Positions 43,481 to 54,797 of a stretch of DNA of 64,000 nt are shown in pieces. The notes under the pieces are model-generated. The model searched no databases and was not told where the DNA came from. It was given only the letters and a program-made list of their open reading frames with translations. This DNA comes from Litsea cubeba (taxonomy: Eukaryota > Streptophyta > Magnoliopsida > Laurales > Lauraceae): positions 323,505-387,504 of the forward strand of contig WHSA01001260.1 in the NCBI GenBank assembly GCA_012931725.1, read 5' to 3'. A program made the translations under genes and the position numbers. Each line of letters opens with the position of its first letter. Position 1 is the stretch's first letter.

Positions 43481-46400
43481 TGTCACGCCCTCGGACCGAG
43501 GTCCCGCTAAACGAGGCCTTAATCCGGGGTCGTGGCGCGACGGGCCAGAAAATTCCGCCCGCACACACTAGTTTCCCACAGGTTTCCGCGGTAACGATTC
43601 CCGAAACCCGATCCAACAGTGATATATAAGAATCACTTTCATACAAACGACTTACGCGGAAGCATTGTAGCAAACATAAAAGTCTCTCACAGATGGGTAT
43701 AAGATGAGAACGCATGAGACTAGCATCAAAAGAGAAACATTTCATTGTAGGCCCCAAAGTTAGTTTAAAGTTAATACAAAAGTAAGATTAGTCATTAATT
43801 ACAAATTTTTCCCAAAAGAGTATAAGCCAACAATGGCCATAACCAAAAACCCAAAATGTATAGTATCTATTCCCAAAAATGTGATCGCAGCTCCAAAGGC
43901 AACCCGACGTCTAAATGACATCATCGGGCTGCCACTCGCCCTCCACAGGAACTATGGGTTCCGCTTCGAAGTGCGCCTCAACCGCGAGGGGCTCGACATC
44001 TGGCACCAAATAAAAACGGTCAGACACAATGGTCTGGCAAGCAAATACGACAATAATAGGATGATAGCGAAACAAAACATTAATAAATGAGAGCCACGAT
44101 TAAATCACGATTAATAACAATGTCGAAGTAAAGATAGAAGATAAACATCTCGATGGTTTACAAATCCAATGTCATGATGAGTAAAATAAACAAATACCAT
44201 GAGATGAATATTAATGTATAAAAACATTAGCAGACCACGTAAAGCTAAATTCTCCTGTTACCGAAGTAGCCGGAGCAGACAAACCGTAGCCACTAGTCGT
44301 GGGACCGGAACGACATAGTCGTTATCAGATAGAACCGTAGCCACTACACGTGGGACCGGATATTACCGTTGCCATGGTCGGTACAGACAGAATCTAAACT
44401 GCAGCTGGCAGACAAATTAAAGATCCCAAGCCGGATGATCAGTCCGACAAGGTGACCTAAGCCTAGTGGTGCTATTAGAGTGAAAGTTCGAAACCTCGAA
44501 ATAATACAAATCCGTTTATAAGATACATTTCCAAATACGATAAGAAAACTACTCCAAACAAATGCATATTGGCGAATCCGAGCAAAATAGGAGAGTAGTC
44601 TTATCAATACCTAAATATGTGGTAAACCGCTTCAAAACATTCAAAAGGATTGGAGAAAGAACCCAAACAAAAGTCTTTTACATGGAATGAATGTATGATG
44701 ATTCGATCGTCTAAAGCGGGTAGTCTCAATGTACATTTGACCCCTTTACTGTCATTAATAAAAGTAACTTGGTGCCACCGAAGATCCTTGACAATCACAA
44801 GGGATGAAGTGTACATTTAAGCTTGAAGGTGTCCCAAGTGGTCTTGATCATAGTCCAAGCCGATTCTCACAATAAATTCTAGGCTTATAAAAGGGTTGAA
44901 TGGGCTTCACTTATATAAAAGAGTTTGGGGCTGAATTGGGCTTGGACATAGGCTTGAAGTGGACTTGAAATTATATCCAATAAGTCCTCATTAAACGTAG
45001 GTTTAAACCCCTTTTTAATCAGGCCCACAACTGGCCTTACCCAAGCTCAAACAGTCCATTAAAATAGGCCCAAAACAGTCCTTGAAGTAGCCCAGAATTC
45101 AGGTCATAAACAGTCCAACATTAGGACTCAAAACAGCCCAGAAGTTGACCTTGAAACAGGCCCAAAGATGCCTAGGAAACAGGCCCAACACAGTCCCCAA
45201 CTGGCCCAAGAACAGGCCTGACCCAAGTTCCCCAGGCTGGGCTGGGCTCGCTCGAGCGACCCCAGGTCCGCTCGAGCGGAGCCCAGACAGTATCTGGGTC
45301 GCTCGAGCGGCCCAGTGGGTCGCTCAAGCGGACTGGGCTCTGTCCAGTCCGGCTCGGCAGTGCTTTTCTCACCTTTTTCTTCCTCTTTTGAGATCCTTTT
45401 TCATTTTTTTCTTTCATACACAATCCCACAATGACTTGGGCTCTTTTTTAAGCTCCACTAATCATCAAATCATCATCCATAATCATCTAATAAATCAAAC
45501 ACAATACTTTTTAAAAGGATCAAAGTCTTTCCCCCTTTCTTTGAACACCTATCTTTAACACAAAGAAGTCCAATTTTTTTTTTTAAATGACCAAGTGAAA
45601 GCAAACTTCCCATGCATTGTAAAACAATAACATATATTGAAATCTATGTAACAATGATTCATTCAATCAAAGTAAACCCATAGATCAAAGAAGATTAGCA
45701 CATAAAAAGAAAAATCATGAAATAGAACCAATTAAGAGCAATCATCATATTAATTGTGGAATCTACTTGCCTCTAGTCAAGATAGGAGCAAAAATTACTC
45801 TTCAACAAAGCTCTAGTGCTTCAAGCTTCAAATCTACAAAAACCCCAAAATTTTCCCAAGGAAAACCCTAAAAAATCAACATTGGTAAATCTCCAAAGAA
45901 AACTCTAGCATATGGGATTAAAACACTATAAATGGAGGGGAAAACAAGAATCTCAAGTTTGGAAAGCCATTGCTAACCTTGAGAAATCCCAATGGAGAAG
46001 AGAAGCTTGAATGATGGCTTTTTCTTAGCTCAAAATCTTCAAGAAGGGTACCTTTGGAGAGCTTGGAGAGGGAGGAAGGACTTGAGGAGATCAATCCTCA
46101 TAGAAAACTCCACCAAATGAGAGTTTCAGATGAGAGAGAGAGTGTGGGAAAAGAGGGAAAAGACCAAGCCAGAAATCTTGTTGGGAATGAAATGAAGGAG
46201 AAGAAGAAGTGTTCCCCTTCTTATAAGAGAAGTCTTGTGGGCCCCGGTCTTCACCAAGCTAAAAATGGTATTTGCGAGCCCCGAACGAAAACGACGAAGA
46301 AGACAAAAACGATCAGCGAAATTTCTACTTTCCAAAAAGTATATTTTTGTCAATTTCTGAAATTTTCGAAATTTGGGTACAGATTTTGTGTGAAAGGTCA

Positions 46401-46729
46401 GTTTTGCCCTTTTCCTCGAAAAACGCGATTTCTGATCACTAAATCAAGTTGGCCAAAACATGAAAGTTGATGATCTAGATGAAATGAATCAAAATGCACA
46501 AAAATTGGGATTTTCACAAACATCAAGGATAAACTCAACAAATTCACACACAATCCACGGGCGCCCCGGCCCGTGTCAAACTCAAGTCAATGACTCACAA
46601 AGGTTCTCAAAGCTAATCAACATTCTAATCTAGCTTAATAAAATAAGCTAATCATCCACTAACCCCACTTATCCACTAATAACGGTTTAAACATAATTAA
46701 ATATTTCAAACCTGGGTTGGGGTCTGACA
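43481..46729 (-). repeat. 5' LTR of F (3249 bp)
   Basis: It is the same length as the 3' LTR, with scattered single-base differences. It has the same CTCGAG palindrome cluster at 45248-45331. It is followed by TSD GAAGT. Confidence 0.95.
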
Positions 46730-46763
46730 GAAGTGGAGTCAATATGTATCTACATAGACTCCC

Positions 46764-46775
46764 GCTCCGATACCA
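46764..46775 (-). other. Primer-binding site of copia element G
   Basis: TGGTATCGGAGC on the minus strand is one mismatch from the usual copia site. Confidence 0.75.
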
Positions 46776-46776
46776 T

Positions 46777-47169
46777 AAGGAATTTGAGAAGACTATATTT
46801 TGAGAAAAATCTCTCTCTCTCTCTGTCTCTGTGTTTGAGAGGAGATGAGTGATCAATTTATATTATTCAGTACAAGGAACATTTATAACTGTCTGTACTA
46901 AACAGACAAACTATTACACAGTTACATGCCAGCATAAACTACCAAACAGTTACAGGTTGGTATATAGACAGAAACCATTAAACAGTTACAGACTAGCAGT
47001 TGGAAAACTGCTGTGAACTTTCATGTGTGCAGAATCTCTGGACTCGCATGTGTGTACAATTCGTGTGTGTGGGGCCTCAATGATCTCATGTTCTGGTTCA
47101 GGTTGTCTATTAGTATGGATTCCTCAGTTTCATCATCATTCTGTGTGATTTTGAAGACAATTGTTAACA
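46777..47169 (-). repeat. 5' LTR of copia element G (about 390 bp)
   Basis: On the minus strand it starts TGTTAACAATTGTC (47169). It has a TATA-like AATATAAATTG near 46866-46856 and a (CT)n-rich stretch at 46808-46830. It runs to just before the PBS; the inner border is approximate. The CAGTTAC word repeats several times (46918-47000). Confidence 0.7.
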
Positions 47170-47475
47170 GTTACCTCCTTTATTAATATGAAGACAATTG
47201 GAGATATTTATCTTCCAAAAATTGAGTGATTTTCATATTTGGTAGATGGACACTAGAAAGACTTTATTCAATTAACTCTTTTTTCATAGATATGCTCTTA
47301 CAACACCATACTTTCTTGGGTAACTTGAAAGTCAATCTTATTTGGAGACGGCAACATAAAGTGAACAAGTGTACTTGTTTGTGCCTTGAAAGTATGGAAA
47401 CGATAAAAGTTTGTTGATTTGTTGTGATTTTGTAAGCATGGTGTGGTCCTCTATTTTTAGTCTTTTCAATGTTTG
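47170..47475 (+). pseudogene. LINE relic I, zinc-binding RT-associated domain, part 1
   Basis: The frame reads DMLLQHHTFLGNLKVNLIW, then KCTCLCLESMET and, in the next frame, LLICCDFVSMVWSSIF. This is the pattern of the zf-RVT domain that follows RT in plant L1-type LINEs (Cys pair, acidic Met, Cys/His, Trp). It is split by H at GTTTG. Confidence 0.6.
47471..47475 (+). other. TSD GTTTG of H (left)
   Basis: It is identical to 52109-52113, flanking the two LTRs of H. Confidence 0.92.
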
Positions 47476-48849
47476 TGATGGGGACATCAACTCCAGATAT
47501 GGAAAGACATACCAAAGGCGTAAGAAGAAAATGGTTGATAAGGCTTCCTTGTGGCTGGATCAACTTTTCATGGGCTTGATACATCACAATCATGAAGATC
47601 TACCGTTGGATCGGCCTTTGGGTGAAGATACACCGTTGGATCTTGATCCAGGCGTGCGGAAGGCCTCCGGTGGTGGACCCGCAGAAGACCCCATACTGGG
47701 ATGGTCCATAGGAGATGAGCAATTGTGGAGTCATCATGAAGATTTAAAGATTGGCAAGGGACCCAAGGGAATTAAAGAGTTTAAAACTAAAGACATAAGA
47801 AGAGGGGCCCGGAGGGCCCACAACTTAAAGTCCCTTGCATAAGGATGCGTGCACAAGACTTGCGCACAAATCCCCATTCGCAAGGCAGCCCTTTTCCACC
47901 TTGTCGACAGCCACTTGTTGGTCTTATTTTATTTTATTTGTTTGGTTTTAATTTATGAGACAAGATCTAGATGTTTTAATCTGAACCATTGGTTTCTAGG
48001 GTTCTCTTATTAGTCCTTATTAAGGTTGTATCTCTTGGAAAAGAGGAATAATGATGAATGAATAATGATTTTCTTCCAAAGGCCTTCTTGAGATTTCTCT
48101 TGCAGGATCTTCTTCTCGCCCGCGAAGGGGAGTTTGGTGCGAAGCCAAGATATCACACTATCTCCATCCCAAGGTATTTATCTCCACTGTTTTCCGTTTC
48201 CTTTGATATCCATCTCACACTTTCTCGCCCATCTAGATTTAGATCTGCTCACATGGTGGAATCCTAGATCCAACCCAAATCCCAATCAACACCATTAAAC
48301 CCTTGCAGCCCTCCAATCAGCCCCTTATCCATCAATCAATCACAATTGTTCATTCCCCCAGCCCTTTAGATCTGATCAGATCAGCAATAGATCTAGAATG
48401 GCAAGCACTTGATCTAGTTTCAACGCATTACAGCCCATTTAATTCATGTTTTCACTTCTGAATTTTAAGCCTAGCATTATAAAGTTGTGCGTGTATTGGA
48501 TTAAACCTGAATTTCATTTAAAACTATATTCAGTCCACTACTATTCAATTGTTACCCCAAATTGAGCCTGGCTGTCCTTCAAATCCTCAAGGATCTTGAT
48601 TATCTACTCGACTCGGCAGATCCCTAGGCAAGGTGGAGGTTGTTACTCTCCACTTGGTCCCTTCCTCCATTCTTTGAGGGCCCAAATTGCAGGACTGTAA
48701 TGAGAATTGGATTTCCTCATAATTAACTTAGTGGATTTCAGCATGGAATGATGTGTCAATCTGTTTCGATTGATTCATTATAATTGTTATTATTGTTATT
48801 GATCTCATCTTGCATCATTTAGATTAGTTTTCAATTTTGTCCTGCATCA
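47476..48849 (+). repeat. 5' LTR of H
   Basis: It starts TGATGGGGACATC and ends GTCCTGCATCA. The 143-residue frame in it recurs in the 3' LTR (to 51102) and is open in both. I still treat it as LTR sequence because it begins outside or at the border. Confidence 0.93.
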
Positions 48850-48852
48850 ACT

Positions 48853-48864
48853 TGGTATCAGAGC
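48853..48864 (+). other. Primer-binding site of H
   Basis: TGGTATCAGAGC starts 4 bp after the LTR end (initiator Met tRNA). Confidence 0.88.
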
Positions 48865-48942
48865 TTAGGATTGTCTAGGGATTGCATTGCGTATCATTAC
48901 ATCTCATTCCATCACGTCTCATAGCATATAGATGGTCATTGC

Positions 48943-49929
48943 ATGCCCACTAGGAGTGGTAGGGATCACCAACCTTTAGTTTTGAGGATGGCAGGACCTT
49001 CTCAACCCAAAACAAGTTCCAATCCACCCGGAGTGACCTTAGAGCAGCTAGCCAAAACCTTGGAAGAAATGAGAGCACAGATTAATGCTCTAATAGAGGA
49101 ACAAAATGAGCAAACTGGGGAACTTAGGGTTCGTCTTGCGGAAGTTGAGCGATCTGTCCAGGACGATAACACGAGGCGTCATAGGCGCCATGAGAGGGTC
49201 GATCATGATCAAGACACTGATGTTGAGTCTGAAAATGGTAATGATCGTAGGGGTCGCGGCTGAGGCCTAGATCCCGATAGGTGGGTGATGAAGAGTGTTA
49301 AAATAGATGCCCCCACCTTTGATGGTCGGATGGATCCATAGGTCTTTTCTGATTGGCTCTCTGACATGGACCATTATTTTAAGTGGTATGAGATGTCGGA
49401 GGCAAGGAAGGTTAAGTTGGCTACCATGAAGTTAGTGTCCCAGGCTAGAATATTCTCGACCAACTTAGAGCATCATGAGCAGCGTCTAGGTCTCCCTGCC
49501 ATTGACACGTGGGAAAGGATGAAATAAAGACTTAAGGACAAGTACCTTCCCCAATCCTATCGGGAGTGACTGCTCGATCAGAGGAGCAACCTTCGACAAG
49601 GTAGTATGACTGTCTCCGAGTACATCACGAAATTTGAAGAGCTTAACCTTAGATGTGATGTCCGGGAGGATTTGTCATCTCTTCTCTCTCGGTTTAGGAT
49701 GGGCTTGCATCCTGAGATTAAAAAGGAGCTGATTCAGCATAGGGTCACAACCCTTGCTGAGATGTATGAGAAGGTACAAGACCTAGAGCAATATGTGAGG
49801 TTTCAATTTCCTAAGAAGGTAGACTCACGCAATGTGGAACCTAGGGCTAACCCTATGAATGCGAGAACCAGCTCAGGAACTCCTCAACAGAAGGGGACCA
49901 ATGTGGGATACTATGTTACCGACTGCTGA
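48943..49929 (+). pseudogene. gag: H Gag N-terminal and capsid part, multiple stops
   Basis: It starts MPTRSGRDHQ. A coiled coil (LEQLAKTLEEMRAQINALIEE) and an Arg/Asp-rich segment lead to a TGA at 49261. The same frame goes on with capsid motifs (DAPTFDGRMDP, FSDWLSDMDHYFKWYEMS, SMTVSEYITKFEELNLRC, LRCDVREDLSSLLSRFRMGL). It has further stops TAG (about 49339), TAA (about 49525) and TGA (about 49567). The frame ends shortly after the deletion junction near 49890. The zinc knuckle and protease are lost. Confidence 0.82.
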
Positions 49930-50728
49930 GTTTGCATACAATAGCTCGGTCAATAGGTCCATTGGTATGAGTCCATTTGAAGCAGTGTTAGGGTATAAGC
50001 CTAGGATGCCAGTTGACCTAATTCCCATATCATCATTACCTAGGCCATCTGCATCAGCTGAGTCATTTGCACAACACATACATGCATTGCATGATGAGAT
50101 CAAGAAAAGAATTAACATGCATAATGAGTCCTACAAAACTGCTGCCAACGCACATCATCGCCATGTTGAATTCAACATAGGTGACTATGTGATGATCAGG
50201 ATGAGGCCTGAAAGGTTCCCTCAAGGGACTGCTAAGAAGTTACAAGCCCGCAGTATGGGACCTTTCAAAATTTTAAAGAGACTGGATCCAAATGCATATG
50301 TGTTAGAACTACCACCGAACATGGGGATTAGTCCGATTTTCAATGTAGAAGATCTCGTGATCTTTAGAGGTCCCATAACTTCACCTGATGATCATCAGTT
50401 TTCCGTACCTATAGACCCAATAGCAACCAAAGCTGACCCACCACAGGTGCTTGGACCATATGAACATTCCCAATTTGAGCCTGATCTTCCTTCTCCACCT
50501 ACACCCCCTTTGAGCCAACATAAAGAGACTGTGGAGGATATGATCTCTTGGATGAGACCTTGGTTTCCACCAAATACGGCAGGGTTCAAAAGTACCTTGT
50601 CAAGTGGAAGAACAGGCCAGTTTCAGATGGTACTTGGATTACCCGTGATGAGCTACAGCGAATGGACCCAGATATTTTGGAGAGGTATGACAGTTTTGTT
50701 TCGCCAGTGGCGAACTCTTCACAGCTGA
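49890..50728 (+). pseudogene. H integrase C-terminus with chromodomain
   Basis: It begins inside the integrase core end (MLPTAEFAYNSSVNRSIG, SPFEAVLGYKPRMP). It continues with the GPY/F-type module (ARSMGPFKILKRLDPNAYVLELP) and, after a 1-nt frameshift near 50555, a chromodomain (QKYLVKWKNRPVSDGTWI, then DELQRMDPDILERYDSF). It lies in a different frame from gag across the deletion junction. A chromodomain binds methylated histone tails. The Reina/CRM-type or other chromovirus clade cannot be decided without RT. Confidence 0.85.
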
Positions 50729-50735
50729 GGGGAAT

Positions 50736-52108
50736 TGATGGGGACATCAACTCCAGATATGGAAAGACATACCAAAGGCGTAAGAAGAAAATTGTTGATA
50801 AGGCTTCCTTGTGGCTGGATCAACTTTTCATGGGCTTGATACATCACAATCGTGAAGATGTACCGTTGGATCAGCCTTTGGGCGAAGATACACCGTTGGA
50901 TCTTGATCCGGGCGTGCGGAAGGCCTCCGGTGGTGGACCCGCGGAAGACCCCATACTGGGATGGTCCACAAGAGATGAGCAAATGTGGAGTCATCATGAA
51001 GATTTAAAGATTGGCAAGGGACCCAAGGGAATTAAAGAGTTTAAAACTAAAGACATAAGAAGAGGGGCCCGGAGGGCCCACAACTTAAAGTCCCTTGCAT
51101 AAGGATGCGTGCACAAGACTTGCGCACAAATCCCCATGTGCAAGGCAGCCCTTTTCCACCTTGTCGATAGCCACTTGTTGGTCTTTTTTTATTTTATTTG
51201 TTTGGTTTTATTTTATGAGACAAGATCTAGATGTTTTAATCTGAACCATTGGTTTCTAGGGTTCTCTTATTACTCCTTATTAAGGTTGTATCTCTTGGAA
51301 AAGAGGAATAATGATGAATGAATAATGATTTTCTTCCAAAGGCCTTCTTGAGATTTTTCTTACAGGATCTTCTTCTCGCCCGCGAAGGGGAGTTTGGTGC
51401 GAAGCCAAGATATCACACTATCTCCATCCCAAGGTATGTAACTCCACTGTTTTCCCTTTCCTTTGATATCCATCTCACACTTTCTCGCCCATCCAGATTT
51501 AGATCTGCTCACATGGTGTAATCCTAGATCCAACCCAAATCCCAATCAACACCATTAAACCCTTGCAGCCCTCCAATCAGCCCCTTATCCATCAATCAAT
51601 CACAATTGTTCATTCCCCCAACCCTTTAGATCTGATCAAATCAACAATAGATCTAGAATGGCAAGCACTAGATCTGGTTTCAACACATTACAGCCCATTT
51701 AATTCATGTTTTCACTTCTGAATTTTAAGCCTAGCATTATAAAGTTGTGGGTGTATTGGATTAAACCTGAATTTCATTTAAAACTATATTCAGTGCACTA
51801 CTATTCAATTGTTACCCCAAATTAAGCCTGGCTGTCCTTCAAATCCTCAAGGATCTTGATTATCTACTCGACTCGGCAGATCCCTAGGCAAGATGGAGGT
51901 TCTTATCTCCACTTGGTCCCTTCCTCCATTCTTTGAGGGCCCAAATTGCAGGACTGTAACGAGAATTGGATTTCCTCATAATTAACTTAGTGGATATCAG
52001 CATGGAATGATGTGTCAATCTGTTTCAATTGATTCATTATAATTGTTATTATTGTTATTGGTCTCACCTTGCATCATTTAGATTAGTTTTCAATTTTGTC
52101 CTGCATCA
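50736..52108 (+). repeat. 3' LTR of H
   Basis: It starts TGATGGGGACATC after a purine stretch (AGCTGAGGGGAA) and ends CCTGCATCA. It is followed by GTTTG. Confidence 0.93.
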
Positions 52109-52113
52109 GTTTG

Positions 52114-52372
52114 CTTATATCAGACTTATTTATCTGTTTTTATCTTGGTTGAGGATCTTCTCTCATAACGGTTTAATTTTGTGGCATCTTTCTTTTTGGG
52201 TGGCTGTCTTTTGGATCTTTAGAAAGAAAGGAACAGTTGATTGTTAAATAGACAACTCTTATTTGGTGGTGGGTCTGGTGGGTTAGGCCTGGTATATATG
52301 GCTATATGTTGGATGTTAACTTGCAACAAATTCGGAGTTGTCTGTGCTGCCGAATTATGCCGATGTTTAGAG
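52114..52372 (+). pseudogene. LINE relic I, part 2
   Basis: It continues the zf-RVT/linker of the relic: SHNGLILWHLSFWVAVFWIF, typical of the hydrophobic stretch after the zinc motif. It ends at TAGAG (52368-52372), the TSD of the solo LTR. Confidence 0.5.
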
Positions 52373-54137
52373 TGTTAGTTTTATGGACTCAATCCAGTAG
52401 ATGATATAATAAATTGATTAATTTATTTATTTATCAGTATATTCATGCTTTCCTTTCATGAGATGAATGGTGATTTATTATATACTTGCACATAACCAAT
52501 ACGAATGACATGATGGTTCATGAGATGAACCGGGGTCGACAAGTATATTAGATGTAACACATGTGTATGGATGAGATCCACATACGGGAGACATGTGTGA
52601 CAAATCTTATACTTAAATATCTTCACAACCAGTGATGAGACTGGACATCTCATACTGACAAGGTTGCAGCACTTTGATCACTATGAGATAGTGTGATTTG
52701 TCTCGATCATCAGAATGGAAGATTCTGGATCATTGTGTTGGTACATTGGATGTATTGAAGGACCATGAGAAGCACCTTATAAACACTGTCTTTATTTTAA
52801 GGTCTGCTCTCATAATTCCCTAGCAATAGGCTCTCAATCCTGAGACATTAATGAACTCAAGTTTCTATCTATTCATTTGCTTTGAGTCACCAATGAGTGA
52901 GGCCAACTGTAGGTCAACACCTCGGTGATTTGGGTACGTGGTAGTAGAGCTGTGGGAACATTCAATGGTCAAGATGGAATCTATCTCTAATATCCCCTTG
53001 TGCCAATTAATGGATTTATCATTGGTAAGTGCGCACCCATTCCGATTAAGAGTTAATTGGAAAGGTACCTATTGATCATTATAATTAATTGGGGCTCAAG
53101 GATAATAAGATATGGATCTAGTTTGGAAGACAGGTCCAATTAATCCATGGATATTGATAGAGGGGTCTACTTGTGGTAATGTGGAAGTTTAGGGTCTTCT
53201 ATGTAATGTTCCTCAGACTGGAGTTCAATTGCATTTATATAGTGGAGTTATTTGCAATTAACTGTGGGCCCGGATTACACATGAGATGTGGGGTCGCGAG
53301 TCCCAGTTGGAGCCAGCTTTCTAAGGAATCCCTAGTGGTCCCCACGCTAGCCCAATAATTAGAAAGTATCTAATTCTAGTAGAACTCTAAAAGGAAAGTT
53401 ACTATTTCTATTTGAAGTGAGACTTCTAATAGTGGTAATAGTAGACTTACTAATTTTAGTAGAAGTGAGACTTCTATTTTAATTAGAAAGGAATTAGAAA
53501 GATACTAATCATAATTGAAGTGAGACTTCTAATTATGATATGGTAAGTTACTAATTAATGGAAGTAAGACTTCTATTGTAATTAGTAAAGAGGAGGCAAC
53601 TTGCAAACGCTATAAAAAGAGGAGGCCTTGGACGTCCATGCTTGCTCCTTCCATTGGGATTCACTGCCCAAGGCTCTCTAAGTGCAAGTGTTGCACGAGC
53701 TCTTCTCCTCTTCCCTCTTCTAGTTCTCTTTCTAGTTCCTCCCTAGAGTTCCTAGTAGTTTTCTCTTGGAGATCCCACCATCTTCTTAAGAAAAGGAGAA
53801 TCTAATACGGGTCATAGCGTGGAAGATCAAGAGGTCTTGGAGATCCCTATTTGATTAGTGAAAGTGTTTCATCATCAAAGAAAGACGTAACTTCTCCATT
53901 AGAGCACAACCGAGCTCCAAAGGTATAATCCACTTCCTTGCATGTTGTAGATTATTATGGATGCTAGTTAGTTGCTGTTTCTATCTTCTAGATAGATTGT
54001 ATTTACTGATCATGATGACTGAGATTGAGGACATAGATCTTGGATTGGGTTTTATAGCCTTGTGGATAGTTGATCCCTGCGTCAAGTGGGTCAAAAGTTT
54101 TTGAAACCTATCATAGAGGCCCGCCCTATTTCCAACA
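52373..54137 (+). mobile_element. Solo LTR (1765 bp) with TSD TAGAG
   Basis: It starts TGTTAGTTTTATGG and ends CCCTATTTCCAACA. TAGAG occurs on both sides (52368-52372 and 54138-54142). It has a TATA box (TATAAAAAGA, 53611-53620) and four GAAGT(G/A)AGACTTC palindromes in U3. There is no internal region. It represents a former full element reduced by LTR-LTR recombination. The family is not identified. Confidence 0.88.
53611..53620 (+). promoter_or_regulatory. TATA box of the solo LTR
   Basis: GCTATAAAAAGAGG follows 40-200 bp after the palindrome cluster. Confidence 0.65.
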
Positions 54138-54142
54138 TAGAG

Positions 54143-54620
54143 AACTTGTTTTCTACTCCTGTTATACTTGCTCAGTTACCAGGTGAACTCTTCCTCCGTG
54201 GAGTTATTCGAAGTTAAATTTTGATGGAAGTGTTATTATCGAGGATGGTAGAGCTGGTGTTGAGGGGAGTAATTTAGATTAAGAGGGGACTGTGTGGAGT
54301 AATTATTCAGAACCTTTATTAGATAGTAGTTTAAATGTGAAACAGAAGTGTTCTCTTTGCTCCTTGGGTGTCTGAAGTTGGTGAAGGTGGTGGTTTTGGA
54401 AACAATTCTTGGAGGCTTTAGCTGTTCTATCAAATAAGCATCTAGTGATCTAGATTTTCCATGGTGGATGGGTTATTGGATTTTTGTAATTGGTCAGCTG
54501 GAATTTATTGGTGGTTTCTAGTTTTCTCATGTTCTTTTTTGGAGAAATTTTCAGAGCATAATTTAGCCAAATAGGGAGTTCTTGGCACTCTTTTGATGCT
54601 TGCTGACTGATTTTTATGTT
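54143..54620 (+). pseudogene. LINE relic I, RNase H part 3
   Basis: WSYSKLNFDGS (from 54199) and GRAGVEGV match the start of the RNase H fold that ends many plant L1-type LINE ORF2 proteins. Later frames with LFWRNFQS and LLMLAD are degenerate. Stops and shifts are frequent. Confidence 0.55.
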
Positions 54621-54675
54621 TTCTTGGATTTCTTCCATTTATTGCTGTATTATGCCAAGAGATGAATAAGATGGT

Positions 54676-54726
<51 letters not shown>

Positions 54727-54797
54727 TTCTTCCATTTATATATTGTTGTATTATGCCAAGAGCTGAATAAGATGGTAAAACTCTCTCTCTCTCTCTC
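54621..54797 (+). repeat. Tandem duplication ending in (CT)n microsatellites
   Basis: A unit running from CTTGGATTTCTTCCATTTAT through ATTATGCCAAGAG to AAGATGGTAAAACTCTCTCT occurs twice. The first copy has about 21 CT units (54680-54721), the second about nine. The first copy retains ATTGCTG where the second has ATATATTGTTG. Confidence 0.88.

Larger units (their letters stand above)
35393..46729 (-). mobile_element. Full-length Tekay/Del-like chromovirus F
   Basis: The element is 11337 bp with two LTRs of exactly 3249 bp. The 5-bp TSD GAAGT is at 35388-35392 and 46730-46734. On the minus strand it has 5' LTR, initiator Met PBS, gag with two zinc knuckles, PR, RT, RH, IN with C-terminal chromodomain, PPT and 3' LTR. 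Large LTRs and a chromodomain after IN are known for the Tekay (Del) clade. It inserted in the leader of copia element G. Several stops and frameshifts inactivate it although the LTRs are very similar. Confidence 0.95.
47476..52108 (+). mobile_element. Deletion-derivative chromovirus H (4633 bp)
   Basis: LTRs 47476-48849 (1374 bp) and 50736-52108 (1373 bp) are flanked by TSD GTTTG. The 1.9-kb internal region has PBS, the N-terminal part of gag and the C-terminal part of integrase with a chromodomain. The gag zinc knuckle, PR, RT, RH and the integrase core are missing. Because the element has intact TSD and closely matching LTRs, it probably moved in this deleted form. Confidence 0.93.

Noticed and set aside
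47411..47842. 143-residue frame also seen in the 3' LTR of H (to 51102)
   Set aside because: It crosses the LTR border on the left in one copy and the chromodomain end in the other. No domain is visible, so I treat it as LTR read-through.
49859..50118. Minus-strand frame over the H integrase fragment
   Set aside because: It is a shadow of the plus-strand integrase frame.
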